From NCBI GenBank assembly GCA_947034895.1, contig OX344762.1:83322981-83386980 (forward strand): a stretch of DNA of 64,000 nucleotides, given 5' to 3'. Source of the DNA: Rhytidiadelphus loreus. Its lineage: Eukaryota; Streptophyta; Bryopsida; Hypnales; Hylocomiaceae. The notes under the pieces were generated by a model, which had not been told where the DNA came from, did no database searches, and worked only from the letters and a program-made list of their open reading frames with translations. Below are positions 49,101 through 60,914 of the stretch, one piece after another. Position 1 is the stretch's first letter, and every line of letters begins with the position of its first letter. Made by a program: the position numbers and the translations under genes.

Positions 49101-52100
49101 TAAATCCTTCACGAAGAGCGTATGCATTAGTGACTGACAAATCTGCAGATTTGTTGAAATGATTCGCATATTTACTCACTTGATGAAGTTGAATTTGAAG
49201 GGATTGTACAGTCACTTCAGTGGAGAAGTAAGATTCAGATCACAGTTCCTCAAATCTAATTATTTCAATCCTAAACCTCAGGTTCTTATCTGGCTCAGGT
49301 GGGAAAACAATAGGAAGCAATTTGAATTCTCAGAAACAGCAAACGGTACTGGATACGCACAAATAAGTCCACAGCTGCAGTGTGGTGAGATTTCAAATCT
49401 TGCAATTGCTCCTTGACATTGCTGGAAGGGTCGCCTGCCTGCACGTTGGCATCCTTATTCTCCTTCAACTGATTCAATTGCTTGTTCAGCGCCTGCGCCA
49501 AGTCAAAATTCAATCACAGATTGTTTTGCAAATTGACCACGGCGTGCCTATTGATTTTGTAACGAAACTCAGTGAAAGATTTCGGTTGTTATGAATTCAA
49601 ATCCAACGATGTTGCATTCAACCAGCTCTTGCTACTTCAAAACTAGCAAAACAAAGTCCATAAAAATCTCTGACTCGTCCTGAAGTACATAAAGGGTGAT
49701 TAGGTGGGCCTAAGTTCAAGCAAAGAGACAAGAACGTGGACCAACATAAGATTTTAGACACTGAGCAAGTCACGCTTCAGACCTCGATCTCCTTGGCTTG
49801 TTTGTCGAGAAGCAATTTCATCTCCGCTTCCTGCAAAGGAAGATACGTGGTAAAGCAAAGATGAACTATCTTCTGCGTTCGAGATAGATGTGCAATTCGT
49901 CTTTGGAGATTGCCATTTTCGACGTAAAAGACTAAGAAAGCAAAAAGGCTGGTTCTAACCTTTAAACTATTTTGTGACTCACGCCGAGAAGCAGCATCGA
50001 CATCTTCCTTCTGACTAGCCTTGGCAGCTTCAAGCTCCTTCTTCTGCTATCACAGAGGATATCTACTCTTTTATGACTTCACACTTAGGTATATGCCCAT
50101 TGAAGTCGAATACCAGTACATATAAGCATAAATAAAGTTTTCGCTTATTCGCAGTCTAATTACGAGGAGCAGAAAAAGAGGATGTGGGCTTGGGAGCTAC
50201 AAGATTCTTGCACTTTTCATCAGCAGATTCAATTCTTTTCTCCGCAGCCTCTAGATCTTCAACGCTCTCCGCCAGACGAGCCTGCACATAAAGAACTCTA
50301 CATTTCGGACTTTCAGAATCACGCATCCTTATGTGAAGTAATGAGCTTGGGTAGGCAACTAGGTGCCTAAAGCGAATCGACTTAATACTTCCACTGAAAA
50401 AACATTTACGGGCAGCCCACCTCTGCCTTGGCGATTTTTTCTTTCCATTTTCTTGTAGCCTCATCCATGTCCTTCTTGTGCTCCTCCTCTAAGGCTTCCA
50501 ATTTTTCCGCTTGGAGGTCCTTCAGTTCTGCACGGAATATGAAATGTTTTTTTGTTTTCATATTTGTAATACTTCCCAGGACTATACCAAGAGTAGACCA
50601 GAGGAGAGGTTAAGAGGCAGAGTAAGATAAGACGTTGATTTCAGCTGTGAAAGACTTCACATGGTATCATCGGAGTAATATCGCCTCAAAGCAATGATTC
50701 AGATGATTCTAGCTTCGAAACTTAATATCGCTCTTCTATTTACGAACGAGAGCTCAAGATTTGCTCATTATTAGAGCTCGTGCCACTTAAGAGTTATTGT
50801 ACCGGATTTTGTAGACTCCAATTCATGTTTAGCATTGGCTTGCAGCTCCTCTTTTGACCTTTGCAAGCCATCAATCTGCATTGGAAAAGAATTTTAATGT
50901 AACCAATACTTGATCGGTCAGGCTGTTTATGTTTTGGTGAATAAAAGACCCGGTCAGACTCATGATTGAATCGAGCATGACTATCACATTTCAATGTGGT
51001 CTGATACCAAAGCTACCATTGGCAGCTGACAGATTCTCATTAAAAGCTACGAAAATTCCGTAAGTGTGTTGTGCTAAGTCGTTAACAATGCTGAGAATGG
51101 AAACCCATGTCTTCTTGCAGTATTCGTACGATAGTCCAATCTGCCTTCGTGACTCACAGAGCTACGATTAAGATCGATTAATTTGAATTCAGAACAAACC
51201 TCTTTCTCCAAGTCGGAAATCTTCTGCTGGCTTATCTGCTCCAATTCGTCTGCCCTAGCTTTCTCCTGAAAATATGAAAAGATTTGTTTCAAATGCTATT
51301 AATCGTTGCAAATTTATGATCAATACAGATGTGCTTGAGAAATAAACTACCAACTCGGCGACAATGGAGATCAGGATCAAGACCTGCACTCTGAGTGTTT
51401 GAGCATCTGCAAGAGCCTTGCGAGTCACATTTAACCTCTCCTCGCTCTCTTTCACAGATGCCTGCAGAAAGCATCACTCAAATCTTTAAGAGAGAATCTA
51501 ATGTACAATGTACACATGTTTGACAGAGAATTGGAGTATTGCTCAAGGAAAAACTAGAAACTCGATTGGATATCAACTTTGAAATGTCTCGGATTATCTT
51601 GTGCCGCCCAATGAAAGCAAGATGTAATATATATAACCAAAGGTTCTGCAACCAGTTGAGTCACCTAACTTTGTCTGTGCTAACAAATCACAAGTTCAAC
51701 TAGTGCTTGCTCCAATTGCGTCCAGAATAACTAGACACTAAATCAATTATGGACTTCGGACATAGTGATCACGTTATAAGCAGGAGAAACTTCTACAGTA
51801 AGTTGAAGTTAATCGGTTATCCACAATTGCTTTCAAAGGCCTAGCTAATGTCTAGACTCCTATTCCTGTAGACTTTAGTGCGAACCAGCGCGTGACTCAG
51901 AACAGCACAAGTATCCAACATTTAAAACCCTTTTCCTACTGAATTTTACCTCCAGCGCAGCACTCGATATGTCATATTGCGCCAGCTCGGCATCCCGCGC
52001 ATCCAGCAAACCGAGATTATACTGCCAAACGCAAGAGGACGAACCAAGCATACAAACAATGGATGTGAAAAACCCTAAACCTAAAGGTAACACTCCCTTC

Positions 52101-52852
52101 TATGCAAGAGCTTGAACGCCAGTAGTGGATCCGAAATGAGGACCGGATCACAAATTTTCATGCTTGCATTCATCTTCTACCAATTATCAGTGATCCAACT
52201 AAGAGATGGTAGCCAACTTTCGAAAGCTCTAGTAAAAATGGAAGGGTATTTGTCACATCCAAACCGAATTTTGAGGCACAGACAAGGCTAAGTTGTTCAC
52301 AAAATTTCATTGCTACCACATACGAAAAAGAAACTCACTTTAAAGTCGTCTTGCAGCTGAGACATTTGGTCCTTCAACTCAGCCACCGCACTCTCTTTTT
52401 CCCGAATCTGATTCCCTTATGTGCCAACATTAGCAACCAATCACAGTCATACATGCGAAACCAGTCTAAAAGGATTTCGTTTCAGAAAACAGAGTCTCCA
52501 TTCACTTCAATAGCAATTCGGCTCTGGCATACAACAATGTGAAGGGACGAGCACAAATCGGAAAACTAGGTCAACCGTCAAAATTTCAATTTACAGAGTC
52601 AAGAGCAAATTTAAATACATCTAAAGAAAATCACAAGTCCTACATGTCTGACAAAGCTGATGCAAAAAGTGTTCGACAGGTACTTTACCATTAAACCTCA
52701 AATCTTCTCAAATACAGACTCCGAAACCGTCAAGGAAAACAGAAACCAAGACTTACCTGGCCATTAAGAGACTGAATTTGTTGATCGCAAAGAGCAATGA
52801 GTTCGCGCTCTTTCGATTCGAGCATCGCCCGAAACTCACGAGATTCCGCCAT
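43166..52852 (-). CDS. CCDC57-like centriole/basal-body coiled-coil protein
   Basis: I assembled 23 exons with continuous phase into a 768-residue protein: 52852-52757, 52407-52339, 52021-51950, 51461-51384, 51265-51200, 50875-50803, 50527-50421, 50281-50201, 50043-49960, 49830-49783, 49492-49361, 48940-48890, 48591-48472, 48216-48166, 47011-46930, 46698-46597, 46301-46219, 45732-45476, 44907-44737, 44478-44397, 44235-44049, 43761-43661 and 43279-43166. Two ends resemble animal CCDC57. Near the N terminus (52-72) it reads LQDDF-YN-LLDARD-EL-QYD, following an ERELIALCDQQ-type start. The C terminus has RPRARNWNIKDD (753-763), like the KIRNYNI end of CCDC57. Between lie long coiled coils (about 80-376, 410-450, 466-500, 566-610), a Ser/Pro/Gly linker (377-403) and basic SP/RS-rich stretches. 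In animals CCDC57 is a centrosome/centriole and microtubule-linked protein. Here a role in sperm basal bodies is inferred. Weak points are the donors at exons 8, 19 and 22, the exon 18 acceptor, and an alternative exon 23 start (43312, adding 11 residues). Confidence 0.8.
47068..47947. mobile_element. 880-bp element with ~280-bp inverted repeats in a CCDC57-like intron
   Basis: Termini TGTACAGTCCGGTACTGAAA and TTTCAGTACCCGACTGTACA are followed inward by long, about 80% similar inverted arms (about 47068-47345 and 47670-47947). The middle is AT-rich and non-coding. It lies in the intron between exons 14 and 15, making that intron 1154 bp. Target-site duplication was not clear, so the superfamily is not assigned. 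Confidence 0.85.
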
Positions 52853-53745
52853 TGTCGTTCCTCCTCCAAATCGAGGATGTCCTGCAACTTAACTCGGCTA
52901 AATTCGCCTCAAGAAGAAGGGCTTGAGCAACTCCATGTGTCATCACAGTCACTCTCCAGCACTCGGACATACCAAATGTATCGAGGGGAGTACATGCAGA
53001 TGATACATTAGCAAATGAAGTCACAGAAAGAGACACTACTGTTCATCCTGTAGTCATTGGCCACTCCGTCTTTGACTGCAGAGCACCATCGTCACTGCCT
53101 TCAACAAAGCCAATTCTCATTTGAAATCACTCATTTCTGGTTTCACGATCAAAATTCAGAATTATCCTCATTACAGAATCTCGCATGCCGTAGTCCTAAA
53201 AACTCTAGGGCAAGCGCAGGCATGACGAAACATGCATTCTTTGGATCATAGAGCATTTCAACATTCTACAAACTTCTCCCTCCGCTCATGTCAGATTCAA
53301 CTGACCAATTCTTTGTTCGAACATTCAATTAAACGAGATCAGCAATACTCACTCCGCAGTGTAGAGAAAGTGATGACACCTGTAGTCTACACACAGAGTG
53401 CCTCCTTGTGTGAATTGCGTCTGAAGATGCAAAATGCTGCCGAAATGCAAAACAGTCGATCGAAAGTGGTTTATTAACAACTGTGACATCGGCGCCCTAA
53501 TTTTTTTTAAAAGGAAGAAACAGAACAATCAAACGAGCGCTGCAAATGCTTTGCGAAGATGGAAATGCAGCGTGAGGAATTGGCGCAGGCAGCTGCAAGT
53601 CAGGCGACGATTGATTGGAATATTGGATGCGGACGCAACGCAATGAACGAGGAGAACCGGCGTCGGTTAGTGTACTATGAGCCGGTTCATAATCCCAAAT
53701 TGCTGGCTGAAAATAAAAAATAACCGGTCTCTATTTTCTATTTTA
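52853..53745 (-). promoter_or_regulatory. upstream region of the CCDC57-like gene
   Basis: Moderate-GC DNA directly upstream of the ATG, presumably promoter and 5' leader. I saw no TATA element or motif specific enough to list. Confidence 0.35.
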
Positions 53746-53747
53746 AG

Positions 53748-54070
53748 TAAAGCATGTAAGAAAAAAACTTAATGTCATCAAAATATTTTAAAATGATATG
53801 TTAAGAAGAAACGAAATTTGAAATATCATTCAAAATATGAAACATTTCATTTCATTTCTTAATGTCATTTTTTGAATGTCATTTCATTTTGAATGTCATC
53901 ACAACATATGTCATCAAATTCAAAATGATTTAAAAAAATCTGTCATTTCTTGAACATGTCATCTCATTCTTGATGTCATTTTGTTATGTTCAAGATAAGC
54001 TGTTAGGAAGAAATGACATGTCATTAAACAAGAAATGAGATATCATCAAAATATTTTGACGTGTCATCAA
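53748..54070. repeat. TGTCAT-rich repeat cluster
   Basis: The hexamer TGTCAT (often as AATGTCATTT or ATGTCATC) or its complement ATGACA occurs roughly a dozen times. The flanks (about 53770-53830 and 54005-54065) share 'gttaagaagaaa/gttaggaagaaa', 'gaaat.tgaaatatcat/gaaatgagatatcat' and 'atcaaaatatttt', giving a loose direct repeat around the cluster. Non-coding. Confidence 0.7.
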
Positions 54071-54074
54071 TAAT

Positions 54075-55440
54075 TTTTATGCCTACTACACTCGGACTTT
54101 GAAATTGTCAACATGCTTGTTTACTAGTATTGAAGACAAAACAATTCATCCATATTTATCTCCTAAGTGTTGAAACTGAAGATAACAAGATCTCTTCTAA
54201 AAAATCATAAATAATCACAATATGTGACTCTTTAAAATATCTATATCATTAATTCATGTAGAGCATTCTTGGAAACATCCTTCTTTCCATCCATTGTGAT
54301 GTATTATACAATCTCTTTTTATGGATATTAATTTGATGAAGTGCATTTGTCATCTATGGGATGCGTAAACCACTATTGGAAGAATTCCAATTCATTCTCT
54401 AAGAGGATTTTACAATGTTATTGGCGTTTCCTTGCCCGATTATGCAATTTTACCCTTGTAATTCAGTAATTGGGCATTACTTGTTTATCATTCAAAATCT
54501 TTTTGTTCATCCTAAATCGTTAGTTTTACATCTTTATCATCTCTTTAACTACTGCAATGTTTTATCAATCCAAAATTTTCAAGTTGAGTTGTAGTGCTGG
54601 AATTGCAAACCCTAATTATTTGTGTGAAGCAGATAATTTGGGCGAATCCTTCGAGCTTATTTACAATTGGTGCCATTTCAAGCTTTTTTGGTGTAGATGT
54701 TCTGAAATCGTTTCTTCAACTTAAGTACATATTGATTTTGGAGGTGTACAGTATACACAGAGTGATGACAACAATTTTAGACAAGGTGCGATTTTGGGAG
54801 TACCCACCTTAACTTACTTCTGTCGGATCAAGTGAAGTACATGTTTGTGATAATGACTGTAACCCTATTTTTTTGAAGAGAGGCGACATTTGGATGTGGC
54901 TGTCGAATTTTTGTAGCGTCCATATTTTCGTCACAAGCTCGGATAAAATCAACATTTACAAAGCTACAGTGATTAGAGATTGTTGAGATGCTTTGGAGAC
55001 AATTAGTTTCTTGTTGCAAACATATGCATGTACTTTCAATTGGTGAAATCACACTGATCCACGCTTTAGTCTCCATCACTTGGGAGTTTTGATGAGATTG
55101 CAAGGGCATCGGAGTTCAAATATTAGGGTAACATTTCCAGCAATTGGGTCGATAGAATTTCAGCTATCAACTCACCAAAGCGTGCTCCTTCTCAGTTCGC
55201 CACATAAACTTACAACCAAGGCTTGCTTAGCCGAGTCACAAATAGCACTAAACCCATTTCTAAACTTCGTATACGATGACTGCTGAAGGGCACACAGAAA
55301 ACTAAGCCGATCAGTTGTGCTCAGTTTCTTTTTTTTTGTGTGATCGACTCCAAAATGTACAGAATTTGTAGGGTTTGCGAATACATTTGTAGGCTGCAAA
55401 TGCTATAAATGTGTTGAGAAAAAGAGCTAACAATATGTAC
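54075..55440. other. AT-rich intergenic DNA, no gene seen
   Basis: No gene is recognised; ORFs are short and uninformative. Confidence 0.5.
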
Positions 55441-55444
55441 CTGG

Positions 55445-55620
55445 GCATGCCTGTGACTACACTTGCAGAGCCTCCAACGAAATTGCAAATGAGCAAGAAT
55501 TTACAGGCCCTGTGACTGCATTTGCCAGCTGCAAATTCTGCTAATATGTTGCAAAAGGCTTTCAAAATGCACTTGAGCCTATGACTCCATTTGCAGAGCC
55601 TCCACTGATATCCGCACTAG
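55445..55620. repeat. ~60-bp imperfect tandem repeats
   Basis: Three units begin 'tgcctgtgactacacttgcag' (about 55448), 'gccctgtgactgcatttgcca' (about 55507) and 'gagcctatgactccatttgca' (about 55573). Non-coding. Confidence 0.6.
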
Positions 55621-55624
55621 AAGG

Positions 55625-58045
55625 GATATTAGTGGTTATGAAACCTATGCATCCCATATCGTTTCTCATCACAAAGTGTATCTATAAGCTAGAATTGCCC
55701 ATTACGATACAAATTTGTTCTCTAGGTACTTTGGAGAAGTTATTTATTACATCCCATATTTTTCAAAGATTGAAAAGTTCAAGAGAAGTCATTTGCAAAA
55801 AGAGTGAAGACATTCTAAGAAGAAGTGAATTTTTGTGATTTTTTAAAGTTGAAATGTTAAATTGTGAATAGACCCTTGTTGAAGCATGAACAAACCCTTG
55901 TTAAAGTGTGGGCTAATGTGTCCACTCCCCAAGTGCATTGCCATCATGATAAAGGGTTGTAAAGATTGTAGTAATAGATGGGTCACTGACACAATTGGGA
56001 GGATCCCATAGGTGACAGACTTGGGTGGATGGTGGTATTAGGCAGTTCTACCTTACATGTAGTTCACTTAAACAACAATATAGTGATTGGTCATCTATAT
56101 CATGGTTCAGCCATTGGCCCAATTTTGAGGCGTTGTGCTCCCCGGGAACCCAGGGGAATCCCAGAAGGATATGATTAGATATCTTTTTTGGGTATAATTT
56201 TCCCCCAACAGTTTATGCTGAGCAAGATCACTCATCATTAATATGAACTATAGGCACTTGCAGTTACATTCTATCCAATCTTCCTTAAGATGTTGATAAT
56301 TTTGGCATATTTTGAAAATATCCTCTTTGAGTCATTAGGTATTAATCCATATATGCCCAATCAACTGTTTCTTCATGGAATCCCTAATGACTACACACAA
56401 TTTTATTAGTAGATATTTAAGTTTGAAGTTCTAGGTCAAAGGGAAAACACGATGGCCCACTTTGGAGAAGCATGTCTAAGTGAGATAATTTGAAATGCTT
56501 ACCATTATGTACTGAGAGAGTTGAGAATGCTCAACTAAAATTTCACAACATTCTAGTCATTTTTAAAATTTAAGTGGAGCTTGTAATGCACCGTGGTCAA
56601 CCAAATGAGAGTAGTTTTTGAGTGAATCATTTACAAGAATTGGCACACTTGTGCTTTCTTTGAACTCCTTCGATCTAATCTAGCATTTTTATATGCACAG
56701 TTTTTTGTCAATTGGCTATAGCCAAAAGATGTTGGTTATTTTTTATAAAGAAAAATTTCATTATTGGGAAGCAACTAGATTACTACTATGTTTTAAGACC
56801 AATAGCCAAATTTTACCTAAGTATCATCTAATTTTGATGTAGATATCATCAAGTATGACATGAATATTGAAGAAATAATTAGCTACTTCTCCAAAATTGT
56901 AAAAAAATACTAATCAAACCTCTCTTTGAGATGGCAACAATCCCATTTCTTTCATGAGAATCCAACCCAAATTGAACAAGAAACCATGAGTCGTAAAATA
57001 TCATTTCCATGACCTGTTAACATTAGGAGTTGATTAGCAAAGGTGGAAATGACTTTGTTTCTTGAAAATGCAGGGATAAGCTGAGCATGTTGATAGGCTC
57101 TCGCACCTCAAAGATTGCAAAACATTGCCCCCAAAGGAAAGGTTGCTCTCATTTCTTTCATGAAAGTCTATCCAAAAACTCAAGGGTAGAAATTTGTGAC
57201 TACATAGTAATAATTTTTTAAATTACTTAGATTCAATTGATATTCATAAAGAAAGCTTCAAAGAAGATAATGTAATATAGCAAAAAAGAATAATATTCTA
57301 CAACTGTAGAGTCAAATCACTTTTGTTCATTTGAGAGTTTCTAGAGTCAATAATCATGATTTAGATCTTGATCCATTTAACACTCATATCATACACAAAT
57401 TCAAGACTAAAAGAAATCCCACCTCAAAACTTTTGAACAAGCATATGAGCATAGTTTCTATCATTTTTTTATCCTATGTTTTGTTAGGTCTAGTTGGAAT
57501 TCTTTCTTAATTTTAAATCTTGCTTCTCTTAGCATATATTTTTGTCTTATTAAAAATGAACAAAACATAAATTTTCAATTGTTGATTGTAGGTATACCTA
57601 AAATTGACCCTAGGCTCTCATGTTCAACAACTGTGCATTTTACACTACACTTTGTAGGGATGGGCTTTACTAGTTAGAGAGTTGCAATTCATTGTGATTG
57701 CCTTTGACAATACAATACCTTACATGCAAAATTTGTCTAGCCTACCTACTATTCTAAATTAGTGAAACATAGGGCTCTCAAACATTATTGAAGCATATTA
57801 AAGAATATAGGCTCAAAGACAGAGTCATCTTTACTTTGAGTCTAGGGAGTGTGACCACTTCATTCTTTAAAGGCACATAATATTTCCTAGATACTTGGAT
57901 TTTTCTTAAGGTTAAATGGAAGGATCTTTACTTGTTAAAAAATGTTTTGTTAGAAGAGCGTACTATTATCAATGTGTGCTTGCAGAATAATTCCCTCTTT
58001 GAGTCTCCCGAGCGGACCAAACATCGCAGCAAGCGCGAGAGACGA
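55625..58045. other. AT-rich intergenic DNA, no gene seen
   Basis: Low-GC decayed sequence without recognised genes or element termini. Confidence 0.5.
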
Positions 58046-58051
58046 GATCAT

Positions 58052-58421
58052 GCAGTCAGGTTACGAAGCAACGGAATTCAAGTCCCGCGTTTTTATACAG
58101 AAGCGGAATGAACGTGGTCGACCACAGAATCGGTAGAACGAGCTCGGTTCCCGACTGTCCGATACCTGAGCTTAGGGTTTGCTTTTCATCGGAGCCAGGC
58201 GCAAGGAAACGGCCCAGGGCCGGAGCACAGGGTCCGATGTCCTGAACCTTGTGCTTGGTTCGGTCCCAAGTCCGATATCGGAGTGGGTTAACGGTGGCCT
58301 GTGGTCAGGATGAAGCAACAAAATTCAAGTCCCATGTCTTATGCAGAATCGGAGTGATGGCAGCAGGCGGGTGCGGACGATCAGAAAATCGGTAGAACGA
58401 GCTCGGTTCTTTCCGACTGCG
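58052..58421. repeat. two ~115-bp direct repeats in a GC-richer island
   Basis: 58052-58165 and 58301-58421 share 'gtcagg..gaagcaac..aattcaagtccc', 'aga.tcgg' and 'aatcggtagaacgagctcggtt'. The first copy, the spacer and the second copy are all richer in GC than their surroundings. Confidence 0.7.
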
Positions 58422-58639
58422 TATGGCCTTCCCTTTTCACACAAAATTTGGAGGACGAAGAGTTGCACTTCTGTCCTACATTGATGGAGAGATTCTTTGC
58501 CATTCATCGGCCAAAAAACATCCTCCGCGACGTTTGTGGGTTGAAATTGATGAGATTATTAGCAAACTCAAGAGAAATGCAACCCAACTAATAACATTTT
58601 GCAAATTGAGACCGAACACAAAGTTCCAAAAACATACCG

Positions 58640-58950
58640 TAAGGTAGGTGCCTCTCACAGAAACTTGGCTCTAAAAGTGATTTCTAACATGGAGGTACAT
58701 TTTGCTTTCATCAATGTACTGGCAACAATGTACATTTCAAAGGTAGGTGCTTCTAGAAACCACTTCAATTCAACTTTAAAATTTTGTAACTAATTCCACA
58801 AACGTCCAAAAAATAACAAACAGCTTCGATAAGATGCCAATCCCATTTTTCTTCCTACCCAAATTCACTCAAAAATTGTTTCAAGGAGTTTTAGCTTCCT
58901 CAAAAATGCAATCCACTCTTAAAGGGTCCCTTTAAGAGCCTCCTACCTTA
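58640..58950. mobile_element. MITE family TAAGGTAGG, copy 3
   Basis: 311 bp with termini TAAGGTAGGTGCCTCT and AGAGCCTCCTACCTTA. The internal sequence matches 38813-39129. TA dinucleotides at both tips could hide a TA target site, but this cannot be separated from the repeat itself. Confidence 0.8.
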
Positions 58951-58954
58951 GACT

Positions 58955-59974
58955 CATTGCAACTTGAGATGGAACATAGAATCCTTTAACATAGAAGACC
59001 ATTTAACCATCATTTAACCTTCATTCACATGCATGACATTAGACTAGTGAATACCTTGGAAGCATGAAATGTCTCAAATGTTATTGGTTGCTTCAAACAA
59101 CTCTTCACCTCTCCTTGGTGGCTATTGAAAAGTTGTGGTTTTCAGTCACAAAAGTGTTCAAGGCTAGTTTTGAATTGTTGAAGAAGGAAAGTGTCACAAT
59201 TGCCAGTGTGTTTATGCTATTTATCTTTGGTTGTCCCCACAATGTTGTGAAATTGAAGTCTCTTGAAGTGCTCCAAATATGACCTTAAACCAACCTTGTA
59301 GGATGTGCAAAATGGTTGCAAAGTAATAGAACCTTTATATATTGAATGGTTTTGAATCCTTTGGAAGGTACTTCAAACATACAATCACCTGTAGAGTATT
59401 CTAAGGTTTCTTCAACATTAGACTTTGAAAATTTACAAAAATGAGAAGAAAAGAAAGATTTTCATTTGCCAATTAACAAGTAAAAATAGCCCCTAAGTGT
59501 AATTTTGAGTCTATTTATGTACACCTATTTAAGTGAACAATTTTAGGTCATTCTATTTTATGGTATTTAGAAGGCTTGTTGACATTGAAGATAATATATC
59601 CAAGGTTGAGGCACCTATTCCCATCACTTTATTTTAAATCAATTTTGAAAATGTATAAATATAAAAAATCCAAAATGTATAGTTTGCATACTTAAATGCC
59701 TAAATTGTTTTGGAGTACACTATATATCCAAAATTTACAAGTTTGTAGCATAATCACATATATTTACAAAACTATCAATTTAAAAAAAAAATTATGATAA
59801 TCAATTGACAAATAAACATGTTGAAAAATAATTTCAAATTTTTATTCCACCTTGAAGTATGTAAAATTGCTTAAAGTGTCCCAAACATGTGCCTCCACCT
59901 CATAAATATGGTGCATCATCTACTTAATTACCATACACATTTCTTTGTTTTGAATAATTCATTTCAAAATCTCT
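58955..59974. other. AT-rich intergenic DNA, no gene seen
   Basis: Nothing recognised. Confidence 0.5.
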
Positions 59975-60914
59975 TTAACCCCTAAAGGACCATTGTCCCT
60001 TCGGGGGACAAATGCGTTTTCGAGCAGGTACCTATGGGCTGAAATTTTCTCCTGATTTTTTGAATTTTTTTTTGGAGGTATAAAAGTTGATTAGCTTCAT
60101 GGGAATATAATTTTTTTCAAAATTGGTGCCCAAGAACAATAGTTATGACCAAATAAGCTCAAACGAGGGGACAATGGGCAGCTCGGGCAGCCAAAAAGAA
60201 ATGGACAGAAGTTTGAATTTTCTTTTTAATATTATTTTTTTTCATGGATTATATTTTTTTCTATCTGGAAAGCTTCAATTCATTTCATTTGGATATGTTA
60301 TGAGAAAGTTATGGACATTCTTGATTTTGGGGCAGTTAGAGCATCTTCTTGAAAACAACAACTTGTAGGATTCATTTCTAAATGCAATTTTTAAAAATTT
60401 TCAATTTTCTTTTTTTGCATGGTCTGCATTACTTGCTAGAACAATCTCACCATTGGGATTAGTTCATTTTAATTCCATCTAAAATATATGAATATTTTAG
60501 ATTTTCCTTCTATGTCATACCTACTTCTACTTAACAATTTTTGTAAGAATGATAATTTTCTTTTTTTGAATTTTCTTTTTTTACCTAGACTTTCAACTCA
60601 ATACTCCACTATAAAGATTTAAAGCTCAAAACTCTGTAGTGCAAAAAATTTAAGTTAAAAATGTTCAAAGTCAAAGAATCTAGTCCCACAATGTGCTAAA
60701 AAACTCGTTTTTTCCACTTTAAACGCAGATATCTTGCAATCTGAGCGGTCAAAAATTCTGAAATGTTTTCCACACACTCTCATACTAGTTAGATGTAAGA
60801 TCCTATGGTTAGATATTGAAAAAAAATGTTTCAATTCTTTTTACTCCTTCCTATAGGTATGGCAGTTTTGAATGTTTTCTGGAAGAAAAAAGGCCTTGGT
60901 CCTTTACGGGTTAA
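59975..60914. mobile_element. repeat family R, complete copy: TTAA-flanked, piggyBac-like termini
   Basis: The 940-bp element reads TTAA-CCCCTAAAGGACCA at its left end and TGGTCCTTTACGGG-TTAA at its right end. The termini are near-perfect inverted repeats (one mismatch in 18) and each is bounded by TTAA. TTAA target sites followed by CCC termini are the signature of piggyBac-superfamily transposons. No transposase is encoded, so it would be non-autonomous. Diverged copies are at 2865, 23590 and 62760. Confidence 0.75.

Noticed and set aside
43166..52852. First impression of a MAP70-type microtubule protein
   Set aside because: The N-terminal and C-terminal motifs do not fit MAP70 and do resemble CCDC57.
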